NCBI GenBank assembly: GCA_001508155.1
Contig: LGFI01000003.1
Span: 58,508 to 122,507, forward strand
DNA from: Acetothermia bacterium 64_32
Lineage (GTDB): Bacteria > Bipolaricaulota > Bipolaricaulia > Bipolaricaulales > Bipolaricaulaceae
Length of the DNA: 64,000 nucleotides
Reading direction: 5' to 3'
The translations under genes and the position numbers were made by a program. This document shows positions 10,312-18,812 of the stretch, piece after piece (position 1 is the stretch's first letter; each line of letters begins with the position of its first letter). Under the pieces are notes generated by a model, which was not told where the DNA came from, searched no databases, and worked only from the letters and a program-made list of their open reading frames with translations.

Positions 10312-11023
10312 GCAGCATCCTTTTCGCATTGCCAATGACTATATTCCGAGCGCTCGCCGGCCGAAGCTTCCGAGCCGAGGTGAGGACGACAAGGTCGGGA
10401 AGGTACCGAACCTTCCCAAGCCTGCGGAGCTTGAAGCCCAGCTGAATGTCCTCCCAGTCCGAGTAGATGCGCCCGTCCGGGGAGCGGAACCCACCCACCT
10501 TGAAAAACGCCTCCTTTCGGACGGCGAAGTTCGCCCCGGAGAAGTGGGGAAGCCTCAGAAGTTGCCAGGTGGCCTGCTGCCCCAGGATCAGTCCCACCTC
10601 ATACCAAGGGATCAGCGGCCTAATCGGTGTCCGGGGAGCGGAACCAGGCTTGTGGCGAAAGGGGCCGAAGGTCGCGACCGTTTCCGGATCCCCTTGGAGC
10701 GCCTGCCAGATCCGCTCCAGCCAGTCCGGTGGGACGACCGTGTCCGCGTCGGTGGAGGCGATTATCTCTGCACGCGCCGCACGGAACCCCGCCTCCCGGG
10801 CGTAAGGGATCCCCCGCCGGGGCTCGCGGATCACCCGGGCGCCGTAGCGGGCGGCGATGGAGGGGGTGGTATCCGTGGAGCCGTTGTCCACCACGATGAC
10901 TTCAAAATCAGAAAAAGTTTGACGGGTTAGGCTCTCCAAGCACTCCCCGATCTCCCGCTCCTCATTGAGCGCCGGCACCACTACGCTGACCTTGGGCCAC
11001 CGGCTCAAGCTTGGGGTGCTCAT
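10283..11023 (-). CDS. Family 2 glycosyltransferase
   Basis: A GT-A fold glycosyltransferase: KVSVVVPALNEEREIGECLESL at the N-terminus, VIVVDNGSTDTT, the metal-binding STDADTVVPPDWLE (DXD-type DAD), SGANFAVRKEAFFKVGGF and the acceptor-side SDWEDIQLGFKLRRLG (ED catalytic pair). It probably transfers a sugar to a lipid carrier or lipid head group at the cytoplasmic membrane face. The ATG at 11023 is chosen because the sequence before it has no family similarity; it overlaps the end of the radical SAM gene by about 62 bases, which is unusually long and leaves the start less certain. Confidence 0.85.
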   Translation of the reverse strand: MSTPSLSRWPKVSVVVPALNEEREIGECLESLTRQTFSDFEVIVVDNGSTDTTPSIAARYGARVIREPRRGIPYAREAGFRAARAEIIASTDADTVVPPDWLERIWQALQGDPETVATFGPFRHKPGSAPRTPIRPLIPWYEVGLILGQQATWQLLRLPHFSGANFAVRKEAFFKVGGFRSPDGRIYSDWEDIQLGFKLRRLGKVRYLPDLVVLTSARKLRPASARNIVIGNAKRMLHVHVLGKPL

Positions 11024-12452
11024 CGCCTGACGCAAGTCCCTGCAAATACTCGGACTTCCACACCGGATCGAGCAACGCCGCACAGGCCCGGTTGTATTCC
11101 TTAAGGCCTTGGCAGTAGCTCGGGTCCCGGATCGCCTGGGCCGCCTCGATGTTTATGGGCTTTGGCTTGTACCTTTCAATGAGCCCTTGCATGAACTCGA
11201 AGTGGTCCCGATGTGGGCAAGGTAGGATCAGGTTCTTGGTCTCGTGGGGCCGGGTCTTGTAGCCGTACATCTTCTGCCAGCTTCTGATCTCCTTGAAGAA
11301 GTCGATCTCCATGAGGTCCATGATGGTGCCACCCCGTTCGTAGATCTCGTAGATGTTAGCCGCAGCGTACGGGACGAAAACACACGGGGTGATGTCCCCG
11401 TTCCAGTTCACGTAGAAGTAGCCGGCCTGGCGCCCGGCGGCAAGGCAGCCGTGCACCGCCGTGCCGGAGTTCCAGAAGTCGATGAGGAAAACCCGCTTTT
11501 CCCTTATCACCTGCCAGATGCGGCGCTGGAGGCGGAGCCTTTGCTCAGGGGTGATCATGAGGGAAAGGTCATAATCCCGGCCGATCGGCATGTACTGGAA
11601 GATCCAGCCGTACATCGCCCCCTGCTCCTCGAAGTAGAACTCCACCACCTCGTCTGAGAGGAGCTCATCGCAGTTTCCGCGGGTGGCGGTCATGGAGATG
11701 CCGAACGGCACCCCCGCCTCTCGTAGATTGGCAAAGGCCTCCATAACCTTGCCGAACACGCCTTTCCCCCGGCGCTCCTCGGTGGTGGCCACCCTCCCCT
11801 CCACCGAGATGGCCGGGGTCACGTTCCCCAGCTCCTCCAGCCGCCTGGCCACCTCCCGATCGATCAGGGTACCGTTGGTGTAGACGAGGAAGTACATGTC
11901 CGGATGCCGCTCCGCCATGTCCAAAAGGTCATGGCCACCTGACCGGTACATGAACGGCTCGCCCCCCGAGATCACCGCGAACGCCGCCCCCCATAACTCC
12001 TTCATCTCCCTCAGGATCCGGTCGAAGGTGTTAAACTCCAGGGTTTTTGGGGCCTCCTCGGTCCCGGCGTAGCAGCCCTTGCAGTGGAGGTTGCAGGCTC
12101 GGGTGGGGCTGATGGTGAGGAAGCCTGGTGGGTAGTCCCCGTACTTTTCCCTGAAGGCCTCCCGGGCCGGGTGGGGTTTCAGCCGCCGACGGGCAAAGGA
12201 TATCAGCCCTCGCAGGGTGTGCTCGGAGATCAGCCCCTTGTCCAGGGCCCGGTCCAGGGAGTACATGAGCCCACGCAGGGTTAGCCACTCATCCCGGGCC
12301 ACCCCCGGGGGGTTGTTCGTGCGCCGCAGGAACTCCCGGATGGCCCGGTCCGCCAGCCGCACCGCACTCCTCCGTACCACGTTGTTGCGCACAAGCCCAA
12401 GCACTACGCTCTCCGCCGTCGTCGCCTTCTTCGCAGGAAGGCCATCGCCCAT
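10962..12452 (-). CDS. Radical SAM protein with SPASM-like C-terminus, first gene of the TetR-controlled lipid/envelope operon
   Basis: This 496-residue enzyme has the radical SAM iron-sulfur motif CNLHCKGC (Cys120, Cys124, Cys127 in C-x3-C-x2-C spacing), the SAM contact VISGGEPFM and a barrel. The C-terminal region carries further cysteines (GDITPCVFVPYAAANIYE, then LPCPHRDH and a final pair), resembling a SPASM domain with an auxiliary cluster. A 110-residue helical N-terminal region precedes the barrel. I do not recognise a named product. Its ATG at 12452 has GGAGGTGA five bases upstream. Co-transcription with a glycosyltransferase, a flippase-like protein and a patatin lipase suggests modification of a membrane lipid or glycolipid. 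Transcription is probably controlled by the palindrome at 12497-12510. Confidence 0.85.
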   Translation of the reverse strand: MGDGLPAKKATTAESVVLGLVRNNVVRRSAVRLADRAIREFLRRTNNPPGVARDEWLTLRGLMYSLDRALDKGLISEHTLRGLISFARRRLKPHPAREAFREKYGDYPPGFLTISPTRACNLHCKGCYAGTEEAPKTLEFNTFDRILREMKELWGAAFAVISGGEPFMYRSGGHDLLDMAERHPDMYFLVYTNGTLIDREVARRLEELGNVTPAISVEGRVATTEERRGKGVFGKVMEAFANLREAGVPFGISMTATRGNCDELLSDEVVEFYFEEQGAMYGWIFQYMPIGRDYDLSLMITPEQRLRLQRRIWQVIREKRVFLIDFWNSGTAVHGCLAAGRQAGYFYVNWNGDITPCVFVPYAAANIYEIYERGGTIMDLMEIDFFKEIRSWQKMYGYKTRPHETKNLILPCPHRDHFEFMQGLIERYKPKPINIEAAQAIRDPSYCQGLKEYNRACAALLDPVWKSEYLQGLASGDEHPKLEPVAQGQRSGAGAQ

Positions 12453-12496
12453 CGATCTCACCTCCGATGCCTCCTGACAAGCTCCCCACACCTGGA

Positions 12497-12510
12497 AACG
12501 AACGTTCGTT
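12497..12510 (-). promoter_or_regulatory. TetR-type operator upstream of the radical SAM operon
   Basis: The perfect 14-bp palindrome AACGAACGTTCGTT starts 8 bases downstream of the -10 box, covering the expected transcription start. It is identical to the palindrome in front of the tetR gene at 19409-19422, including flanking bases. Confidence 0.8.
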
Positions 12511-12518
12511 CTAACAGG

Positions 12519-12547
12519 ACATTACACAAATTCCCCTCCACTGTCAA
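12519..12547 (-). promoter_or_regulatory. Promoter of the radical SAM operon
   Basis: On the minus strand TTGACA (12547-12542) and TAATGT (12524-12519) are spaced by 17 bases. The -35 box includes the relic stop codon of the decayed nadE gene. Confidence 0.75.
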
Positions 12548-13027
12548 GTGGCGTCCAAGGCCAAGGGGAGGGCCTGGATCCGGTGCGCCTGCTCCCGGGC
12601 CACTCGCACCTCGGCCACCTCCCTAACCGTGGCCCCTTGGGCAGGGAACCAGTGGATGGCATCGAGCGTTTCGGCGGTCGTAATGGCCCGCCTCCCACTC
12701 GCTGCGGTTGGCGGTGCCCACCACCGCGTAGTTCAGCCGGGAGGCGCGCTGGTAGAGCATGATCATGCGCAACCACAGCTCCCTTGCCACCTTGCGCGCG
12801 TCCCCAAGGGAGCGGAGATCCGAGTCCCGCTCGGGGAGGATCAACCCCAGGACCCCCTCCGGAAAGAGGGCCCGAACGCAGAGATGGGCCACCACCGCCG
12901 AGTCCAGTCCCCCGGAGAGCCCCAGGACCGCCCCCAACCCCTCCACCGCAGGGCGATGAAGGCCGCGATCCTCTCGGACTCCGCCTCCAGATCGATCGAA
13001 AGCTTGATTTTCGGTCGTACCGCTCAC
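12544..13027 (-). pseudogene. nadE: Decayed NAD(+) synthetase gene
   Basis: Pieces of an NH3-dependent NAD synthetase are spread over different frames of the minus strand. The N-terminal KLSIDLEAESERIAAFIA is in one frame. GLSGGLDSAVVAHLCVRALFPEGVLGLILPERDSD (the ATP-pyrophosphatase loop) and LRMIMLYQRASRLNYAVVGTANRSEWEAGHY are in another, and a C-terminal piece ending ALPLALDAT is in a third. The segment joining ARELW to LRMIML lacks about 50 residues found in normal NadE, and a second stretch after SEWEAGHY is also missing. The relic spans about 160 codons against the usual 250-280. It follows ubiB with a GTGA overlap, suggesting it was once co-translated. An intact NAD synthetase must exist elsewhere, or NAD is made another way. 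Confidence 0.8.
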
Positions 13028-14679
13028 GACCCCCTTGACCACAGGACGATTAGGAGCCACCCGACCAGAACGGCCGCTCCTACGTAGCCCAGGAGGCCCA
13101 GGACAGGTACGCCCCAAAGCCGGGGCCCGGCCCCTGCCTGGACGATGAGTGATGCCCCAAGGAACAGGGCGCTGGCGACGAGGGCGAGGGAAAGCCGATC
13201 CCGTGAAGCGACCTCCCCACGGGCGGCCGAGGTGCGGCCCAGCTCGGCCAGACCTGCCAAGGCCGCCTGCACGTCCGTAGGCAGCCGCACCAGCAACCGC
13301 TGGTACCCATCCAAGATCTCCAAGAGGCCAGCGAGCTGGCGGCGGGGATCATAACGCTGAAGCAAGAGCCGCTCCACGTAGGGCTTGGCCATGGAGACCA
13401 TGTCGAAGTCCGGATCGAGCATCCGCCCCACCCCCTCTTCGGTCACCAATGCCTTGCCCATGAGGACAAGCCCCCTTGGGACCTTGATCCGGAAGCTATG
13501 TAAAAGCCGGATTCCCTCCTCAAATATCCGACGAAAATCGAGCTGCTTCAAGGGGACCCCATAGTAGTAATCGATGAGCCCCAAAAGTTCGGCGCGTAGG
13601 GCATGGGTGTCTACTTCCGTATCCAGGCTGCCCATCTCCCGGAGGGCCACAATAATTCGGTCGACGTCCTTTTTTACAAAGCCTGCCAGGAGTTCGGCCA
13701 CCTGGCCGCGGAGCTCCTCCCCGAGCCGGCCCATCATCCCGAAGTCGAGCGGGACAATGACGTTGCCCGGGAGCACAAGTAGGTTCCCGGGATGGGGGTC
13801 GGCGTGGAAGAAGCCATGCTCGAAAACCTGCTTCAGAATGGCCCGAGCCCCGTTTCGGGCGATGACCTTCCGGTCAAGCCCCGCCCCCTCGAGCCGCGCA
13901 AGATCGGAGATCTTGATCCCCTCGATGTACTCCATCACGAGGACGTGCGGGGTGGTGTACTCCCAGTGTACTTTGGGCACGTAAATGGTCTCGTCCCCGG
14001 CGAAGTTGTGCTTGAAGATCTCCATATGGCGTCCCTCGCGGGTGAAGTCCAGCTCCTCGCGGATGGTCCTGGCGAACTCCTCCACCGCTCCCACAGGGTC
14101 GTAGAGCTCGCCATCCGGCAGGTGCCGTTCCGCCAAGATGGCGAGCTCAAAGAGGATATCGAGGTCGGCCTCGATGACCTCCCGGATCCCCGGCCTCTGG
14201 ATCTTTACGGCCACCGACTCCCCTTCCCGTGTGCGGGCCCGATGGACCTGGGCCAGGGATGCAGCGGCCAATGGTTTTTCTTCAAATTCCTGAAAAACAG
14301 CGGTCAAGGGGCGACCGAATTCGGTTTCGATCTGGGCCCTCACCTCTGAGAAGGGGAAAGGCGGGGCCTCGTCCTGCAGCTTCCGGAGCTCCCCGGCGAT
14401 ATCTGGTGGAACGAGATCCGGCCTAAGGCTCAAGATCTGTCCCAGCTTTACAAAGGTCGGCCCCAGCTCCTCCAGGGCCAGGCGAAGTCGCCCTCCGCGG
14501 CTGAGCTCGGCTTCCACCCTTGAGCCCGAAAACCTGAGGAAGGGATAGCGGGCGGCAACTACACTGGCGAGTTCGCCGAGGCCGTGTTTGGCAAGGACGA
14601 TAGCGATCCAGTGCAGGCGCCGGAAATCGCGATACCTATTCCGAAGCGTCCGTCTCTTCCTCGGCGAGCCTCCTCTCAA
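13024..14679 (-). CDS. ABC1/UbiB (AarF) family atypical kinase
   Basis: A 551-residue protein of the ABC1 kinase-like family. Visible are [20 protein letters not shown] (the KxGQ motif), [12 protein letters not shown] (the A-rich loop replacing the usual glycine-rich loop), VAVKIQRPG with the ATP lysine, [36 protein letters not shown] (catalytic-loop equivalent) and [10 protein letters not shown] (DFG). Two C-terminal hydrophobic helices probably anchor it in the membrane. Family members support isoprenoid quinone synthesis or other lipid metabolism, and ATPase activity has been shown for some. The TTG start at 14679 overlaps the preceding small gene by 44 bases and is uncertain. Confidence 0.85.
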   Translation of the reverse strand: MRGGSPRKRRTLRNRYRDFRRLHWIAIVLAKHGLGELASVVAARYPFLRFSGSRVEAELSRGGRLRLALEELGPTFVKLGQILSLRPDLVPPDIAGELRKLQDEAPPFPFSEVRAQIETEFGRPLTAVFQEFEEKPLAAASLAQVHRARTREGESVAVKIQRPGIREVIEADLDILFELAILAERHLPDGELYDPVGAVEEFARTIREELDFTREGRHMEIFKHNFAGDETIYVPKVHWEYTTPHVLVMEYIEGIKISDLARLEGAGLDRKVIARNGARAILKQVFEHGFFHADPHPGNLLVLPGNVIVPLDFGMMGRLGEELRGQVAELLAGFVKKDVDRIIVALREMGSLDTEVDTHALRAELLGLIDYYYGVPLKQLDFRRIFEEGIRLLHSFRIKVPRGLVLMGKALVTEEGVGRMLDPDFDMVSMAKPYVERLLLQRYDPRRQLAGLLEILDGYQRLLVRLPTDVQAALAGLAELGRTSAARGEVASRDRLSLALVASALFLGASLIVQAGAGPRLWGVPVLGLLGYVGAAVLVGWLLIVLWSRGS

Positions 14680-14953
14680 TGCGCTCGAGCCTCCTCTCGA
14701 TCCCTTGGAGATCTTCCTTCGTAGCTAACCCGAGTTCGGAGATGGCCCCCTTCAGCGCCGAACTGATCTTCTCCATGGCCTTCTTTTCCTCCTCTTCCGC
14801 TGCCTTGAGGAGCTCGTCGACCAGGCCTGTCTTCTCCTTAGCACTTGCCTCACCCCGCTTGACCAGCTCATCCACAAAGGACTCCACCTTCTCCCTGGTC
14901 AGCTCCAATGCTCCCAGGCCAAGCAGGATCGCCTTCCGGCTGTGTTCGAACAC
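14636..14953 (-). CDS. Phasin-like coiled-coil protein
   Basis: A 105-residue, highly charged, helical protein: LLGLGALELTREKVESFVDELVKRGEAS at the N-terminus, then [44 protein letters not shown]. This is the pattern of the small phasin/polyhydroxyalkanoate-granule regulator family (COG3937-like), often found beside ubiB-type genes, including in organisms without storage polymer. The last 30 residues are predicted to form a coiled coil. The GTG start at 14953 has GGGGGTAAG just upstream. No PHA synthase is seen nearby, so a granule role is not supported here. Confidence 0.7.
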   Translation of the reverse strand: MFEHSRKAILLGLGALELTREKVESFVDELVKRGEASAKEKTGLVDELLKAAEEEEKKAMEKISSALKGAISELGLATKEDLQGIERRLERIERRLAEEETDASE

Positions 14954-14984
14954 CTTACCCCCTTTCCCGGCCCCGAGGGCCCTT

Positions 14985-15036
14985 CCTCAACCACAGACAC
15001 ACAAGCTCAACCACCGAGGACACGGAGACCCCAGAG
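14985..15036. repeat. Possible copy of a dispersed AACCACNGAGGACACNGAG-type intergenic repeat
   Basis: The intergenic sequence CAACCACAGACACAC, AGCTCAACCACCGAGGACAC and GGAGACCCC resembles from memory the short intergenic AACCACAGAGGACACAGAG repeats seen in many environmental bacterial genomes. Only this copy was noticed in the window. Apart from it and the hairpin at 15121-15153, nothing is recognised between 14954 and 15201. Confidence 0.3.
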
Positions 15037-15120
15037 GTTTTCCTTTTGGTAAACCTTAAATTCCTCTTCGTTCCGGGCATGTTCCTCGCCCTTGAAACGA
15101 TACCCCCCTCGATCAAGCCG

Positions 15121-15153
15121 GTGGGCCCGGGGGGACCAGGCCCCCGGGCCCAC
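15121..15153. terminator. Strong hairpin after the RND/LolA operon
   Basis: A perfect 13-bp inverted repeat (15121-15133 with 15141-15153) with a 7-base loop lies about 50 bases past the stop of the LolA-like gene. No T-tract follows, so it may act as a terminator with help or protect the mRNA 3' end. Confidence 0.5.
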
Positions 15154-15201
15154 AGCGCCCGGCAGGACGAGCTTCGGAAGGGGCGAGGCGCGGGCGCAGC
15201 C

Positions 15202-15996
15202 CTACATCACCTCCAAACTCGGCAACTTCCCCGGGTCGAAGTAGTCCGCCGGGACCTCGGCCCGAACCCTCTCCAAGAGGTCCAACACCGAGCTCGTCCC
15301 CTCATCGAGGTCCTGAAATTCGAACCGGTGGGGGATGTAGCCGAGGCCATCGTCCGAAAGCTCCGAGGCCCTCATCGTACTCACAAGCTCGCCGTCCGAG
15401 TAAGACTCCATCTTGATCACGTTGAAGTACTCCTTTTCCACCCACAGCTTAACCTGGGAGTAGTCGGCCTCGGCCCCTTCCTTGGGGGTGAGCACGATCA
15501 GGTAAGCGGGGAGGCCGTCCACCACCTCCTCGCCGACGAGTTCAGCCTTGTAGTCCTCCCGGTACTTGAACCCCTGGGCCAGGTCCTCGTAGCTTATCCC
15601 GCTTCCGGAGACGAACTCCTGCTCTCTGGACTGCCCCACGAGCTCCTTTACGATCCCCAGGTCAGGGAGATAAAGCCACATGCGGGCGTCCCCCTCCTCC
15701 GGGGTCCAGGTGAGGAACATGGTCCCCGAGACGAGCTCCGGCTCAAGGTAAACCACAAGGGCCTTGTCCGGCTCCTCCCCCTCCCCTTCCTGGAAGAAGA
15801 CCTTGAACGTGTAGCCCGTGGTCTCCCCTTCCGCCGTGACCGCGAGGGAGATGGTGGCCATCATGCTCCCCGTCTCAACCCCGATGAAGGTTTTCTCCTC
15901 CACCCGATCCAGGATCTCGTCTGCGGTGAGCCCTTGGGGGAGGGCCCAGGCCCAAAGCCCAAGGACGGCCGCCGATACCAAAACCATCCTCTTCAT
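15202..15996 (-). CDS. Outer membrane lipoprotein-sorting (LolA-like) secreted protein
   Basis: This 264-residue protein begins with a signal peptide (MKRMVLVSAAVLGLWAWALPQGLT) followed by ADEILDRVEEKTF, the usual start of the COG2834 LolA-like family. Later strands such as MFLTWTPEEGDARMWLYLP, FVSGSGISYEDLAQGFKYREDYKAELVGEE and FNVIKMESYSDGELVSTMRASEL form the expected half-barrel, so it likely binds a lipid or lipoprotein in the periplasm. The start is the ATG at 15996, with GGAGG seven bases upstream, directly touching the stop of the RND gene (TAATG). Such genes beside an RND exporter of the MmpL/HpnN type suggest a joint lipid-export pathway. Confidence 0.8.
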   Translation of the reverse strand: MKRMVLVSAAVLGLWAWALPQGLTADEILDRVEEKTFIGVETGSMMATISLAVTAEGETTGYTFKVFFQEGEGEEPDKALVVYLEPELVSGTMFLTWTPEEGDARMWLYLPDLGIVKELVGQSREQEFVSGSGISYEDLAQGFKYREDYKAELVGEEVVDGLPAYLIVLTPKEGAEADYSQVKLWVEKEYFNVIKMESYSDGELVSTMRASELSDDGLGYIPHRFEFQDLDEGTSSVLDLLERVRAEVPADYFDPGKLPSLEVM

Positions 15997-18374
15997 TATG
16001 ACCTCCTTTCGTCTTTCTCCTGCGGGTCCGCCGGCTCCCAAGAGAGCCGGAGGCCACGGCCTGCCCTGCGGATTACCGCCCTCCTTGTTAGGAACCCTGG
16101 GTTTGTCAGCCCGAAGATGGCGGGCACAACCAGCAAGGCCCCTACACTGCTTGTGACCATGGTCAGGGCCACCAGCCACCCGAGGGTGGACATGGCCCCG
16201 AACCGAGAAAGCAAAAGCACAAGGAATCCCGCGGTGAGGGTGACGGCGTTGTAAACCACCGCCCGGCCCGCGGTGCGATAGGTGGCCTCCAGGGCCTGCC
16301 GGTGGGAAAGCCCCCGCATCCTCTCCCTTCGGTAACGGGTGATCACGTGTACCGAGTAGTCAACCCCCACCCCCACCACGATGCTGGCGATCATCACCGT
16401 GGCCATGTCCAAATTGGCCCCGGCCAGGGCCATGGTGCCGAAGTTCCCCACCACCGCCAGGGCCAAAGGCGCAAGCGAGATGAGCCCGGCCACCAAAGAG
16501 CCCATCAGGGCCGCTACGATCGCCCCCACCGCCCCCAGGCTCGAAAATAGGCTCACAAGCTGCGAGTGAACCAGCTTGTAGCTAAGCTCAAGGTAAAGCT
16601 CCAACGTCCCGGTGGTGTAGGCACTCATCCCCTGGGGTATGTTCTCCTGGATGAAGGTATGGACCCCGGCCAGGAACTCCTCTTGCCTTGCTACGTTCAC
16701 CGAGCGCACCGTCACCGTGATCCGGCCCTTCTGGAAGTTGCGGGTGGCCATGCTCTCGAGGACCTCCCCTCCCCCCAGCTCGTACATGAGGAGCACCTGG
16801 GCCACCGCCCGGGAGGTGTCCGGGATCGTGTAATAGCTGTCGTCGTCCCCGTGGAGGGTGTAGTTGGTCTCCTTGACGAGGTCAGCGAGGGAGGAGGAGC
16901 TGCCCACGACGTCCTGGCCCTCCATGTATTCCTGTAGGGCATCCATGAACTTGAGCGCTTCGGGGTCCTTCAACCCATCCCGGCGGCCCGTGTCTATCAC
17001 CACGCTCATCTGGACGCTTCCCCCGAACCTGTCCTCCACGAAGTTGAGCCCCTGGATGATGGGGGAGTCGGCCCGGAAGTACTTGGCCATGTTGGACTCC
17101 ACCTTGAGGCGGGGGATCTGGGAGAGGAACAGGCCGAAAAGGACGAGGGAAAGCACGAGCACCACCGTCGCCCCCCGGCGGTCCATGAAGCCGGCCAGTC
17201 GCCCCCCCAGGGAAACCGAAGAGGCCTTCGCCCCCTTTTCTCGGGAAACGGGGAGCAGGGCCAGGATCGCCGGGATCAAAGTCAGGGAGAGGAAAAACGC
17301 GAAAAGCACCCCGCAGGCGGAAAATAGCCCGAACTCCCTGATGGGGGGGAGGAACGCAGAGAGCAGGGTGAGGAAGCCGGCGGCGGTGGTGAGGGCCGCG
17401 GCGAACACCGGCCCGGCCATCTCCCCCATCACCTGGGCGATGAGCTCCTCCTTTTTCCCCTTCCAGCTTGCCGCCCGCTCGAAGTAATCGTTCGCCACGT
17501 GGATCCCGTAGGCCGAGCCCACCGCCACCAATAGCACCGGGATGAAGATGGAGATCATGGTCAGCTTCACCCCGGAGAGGGAGATGAGCCCCATGGTCCA
17601 GATGACCGCTACCAACACCACGAGGAGCGGCAACGCCACCCCCCTAAGCCGCCGGAAGGAAAGGAAAAGGACCGTAAGGACCACCAGGATCACGATGGGA
17701 AGGAGGAACCCCAGGTCCCTACGCATGTAGCTCGCCATGTAGTGCATGATCACCGGCTCGCCGGTGAGGTAGAACTCTTCCGGCCCCCGGTATCGGTCGA
17801 GGACCTCCTCGATCCCCTTCATGAGCCGGGCGAGCTGTGCTTGGTCGGAGGACACCTCTGGGGCCACCCTAACCATGATCAGGGCGGCGGACCCGTCCTC
17901 CAGGACGAAGGTGCCGGCCACCTGGCGCTCGGAGAGGGCCCGGGCCCGGAAGGCGGCGGCGTCCTCCTCCGTCTGCGGGGGATGGGGGAGGATGGGGCCC
18001 ACCACAAGCGCCGTGGCCGTCCCCTGCACCACCTCCATGTTGGCCACCGAGATGACCTCCTCGGCAAGCCCCTCCTCCTCGAGCGCCTCGAGTTCCTCGG
18101 TGATCCGGTAGAGCTTCCTCAGGGTGGAGAGGTCGAAAACCGAGCCCCCCTCCGGGGCGGCCATGGCCACCATCACCGAGCTCTGGGAGCCGAACTCCTC
18201 CTCGGCCTCCTGAAGCCTTTCCACCACCGGGTTGTCCTGGGGGAGCATCTTCCCCATGTCGGTGAGGTACTCCACCCGCAGGGCGAACGCCCCGAAGATG
18301 GCGGTGACAAGGAGCAAGAGGGCCAGGGTGCGGATCGGGTGGCGGGCAACGGCCAGGGCGATGGACCTTATCAA
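15996..18374 (-). CDS. RND superfamily (MMPL/HpnN-type) exporter
   Basis: A 792-residue inner-membrane protein made of two similar halves. Each half has one transmembrane helix, a periplasmic domain of roughly 200 residues and a block of five helices. Visible landmarks are MIRSIALAVARHPIRTLALLLLVTAIFGAFALRVEYLTDM at the start and conserved glycine-rich helix pairs such as PVLLVAVGSAYGIHVANDYFERA and VMIASIVVGVGVDYSVHVITRYR, whose acidic residues are typical of the proton relay. The length and sterol-sensing-like layout fit the predicted RND exporters (COG1033) that move lipids or hopanoids. It starts with TTG at 18374, overlapping the upstream stop by 4 bases, and is followed by its probable LolA-like partner. 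Confidence 0.88.
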   Translation of the reverse strand: MIRSIALAVARHPIRTLALLLLVTAIFGAFALRVEYLTDMGKMLPQDNPVVERLQEAEEEFGSQSSVMVAMAAPEGGSVFDLSTLRKLYRITEELEALEEEGLAEEVISVANMEVVQGTATALVVGPILPHPPQTEEDAAAFRARALSERQVAGTFVLEDGSAALIMVRVAPEVSSDQAQLARLMKGIEEVLDRYRGPEEFYLTGEPVIMHYMASYMRRDLGFLLPIVILVVLTVLFLSFRRLRGVALPLLVVLVAVIWTMGLISLSGVKLTMISIFIPVLLVAVGSAYGIHVANDYFERAASWKGKKEELIAQVMGEMAGPVFAAALTTAAGFLTLLSAFLPPIREFGLFSACGVLFAFFLSLTLIPAILALLPVSREKGAKASSVSLGGRLAGFMDRRGATVVLVLSLVLFGLFLSQIPRLKVESNMAKYFRADSPIIQGLNFVEDRFGGSVQMSVVIDTGRRDGLKDPEALKFMDALQEYMEGQDVVGSSSSLADLVKETNYTLHGDDDSYYTIPDTSRAVAQVLLMYELGGGEVLESMATRNFQKGRITVTVRSVNVARQEEFLAGVHTFIQENIPQGMSAYTTGTLELYLELSYKLVHSQLVSLFSSLGAVGAIVAALMGSLVAGLISLAPLALAVVGNFGTMALAGANLDMATVMIASIVVGVGVDYSVHVITRYRRERMRGLSHRQALEATYRTAGRAVVYNAVTLTAGFLVLLLSRFGAMSTLGWLVALTMVTSSVGALLVVPAIFGLTNPGFLTRRAVIRRAGRGLRLSWEPADPQEKDERRS

Positions 18375-18811
18375 CCGCCCACCTCCCCCAGCACCCCTAT
18401 GTGCTTAAGGTAGCAGGCCAAAAGGAGTGGGTACAGGTCCTCCCCGGGATCCCGGGCCTCCCGTGCCCCGCCGAAAACCTGCCCCACCGCCTGGTCCACC
18501 ATCGTGATCAGGGCGGAAAGCCCGGGTGGGAGGTCCTCAGGCAGCGCCGGGGTAAGCACCCACACCCAGGGCCGGCCATTTGGCACAAGGAGCACCAGGT
18601 CGAACGGCCCCTGGGGAAGGGGGCCATCCGGGAAGTCCGTGGTCCCGGTGATCTCCACCCCCAGGGCCGAGGTGCGCAGGATGCGGGCCAGGACCCCCAC
18701 CTTCAGGGAAGAGGAGAAGTCAGTGGTCCGATCGACGATCAGCACCTTGGGACCGGCCAAGGCCACAAGCCCAACCGCCAAAAGCAGGACTGCCATCAAG
18801 GTCTTTCTCAT
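18371..18811 (-). CDS. Secreted protein of unknown function in the TetR-RND operon
   Basis: A 146-residue protein with a clear signal peptide (MRKTLMAVLLLAVGLVALAG) and then KVLIVDRTTDFSSSLKVGVLARILR. I recognise no family. The alternation of hydrophobic strands (FDLVLLVPN, PWVWVLTPAL) suggests a small alpha/beta domain in the periplasm. It lies between tetR (two bases after its stop, with GGAGG overlapping the tetR end) and the RND exporter, which it overlaps by 4 bases. It is therefore most likely an accessory periplasmic part of that exporter. Confidence 0.7.
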   Translation of the reverse strand: MRKTLMAVLLLAVGLVALAGPKVLIVDRTTDFSSSLKVGVLARILRTSALGVEITGTTDFPDGPLPQGPFDLVLLVPNGRPWVWVLTPALPEDLPPGLSALITMVDQAVGQVFGGAREARDPGEDLYPLLLACYLKHIGVLGEVGG

Positions 18812-18812
18812 C

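Noticed and set aside
14908..16254. A 448-codon rightward open frame
   Set aside because: It is antisense to the LolA-like and RND genes, has low-complexity Arg/Pro/Gly content typical of a shadow frame and no promoter or ribosome site.
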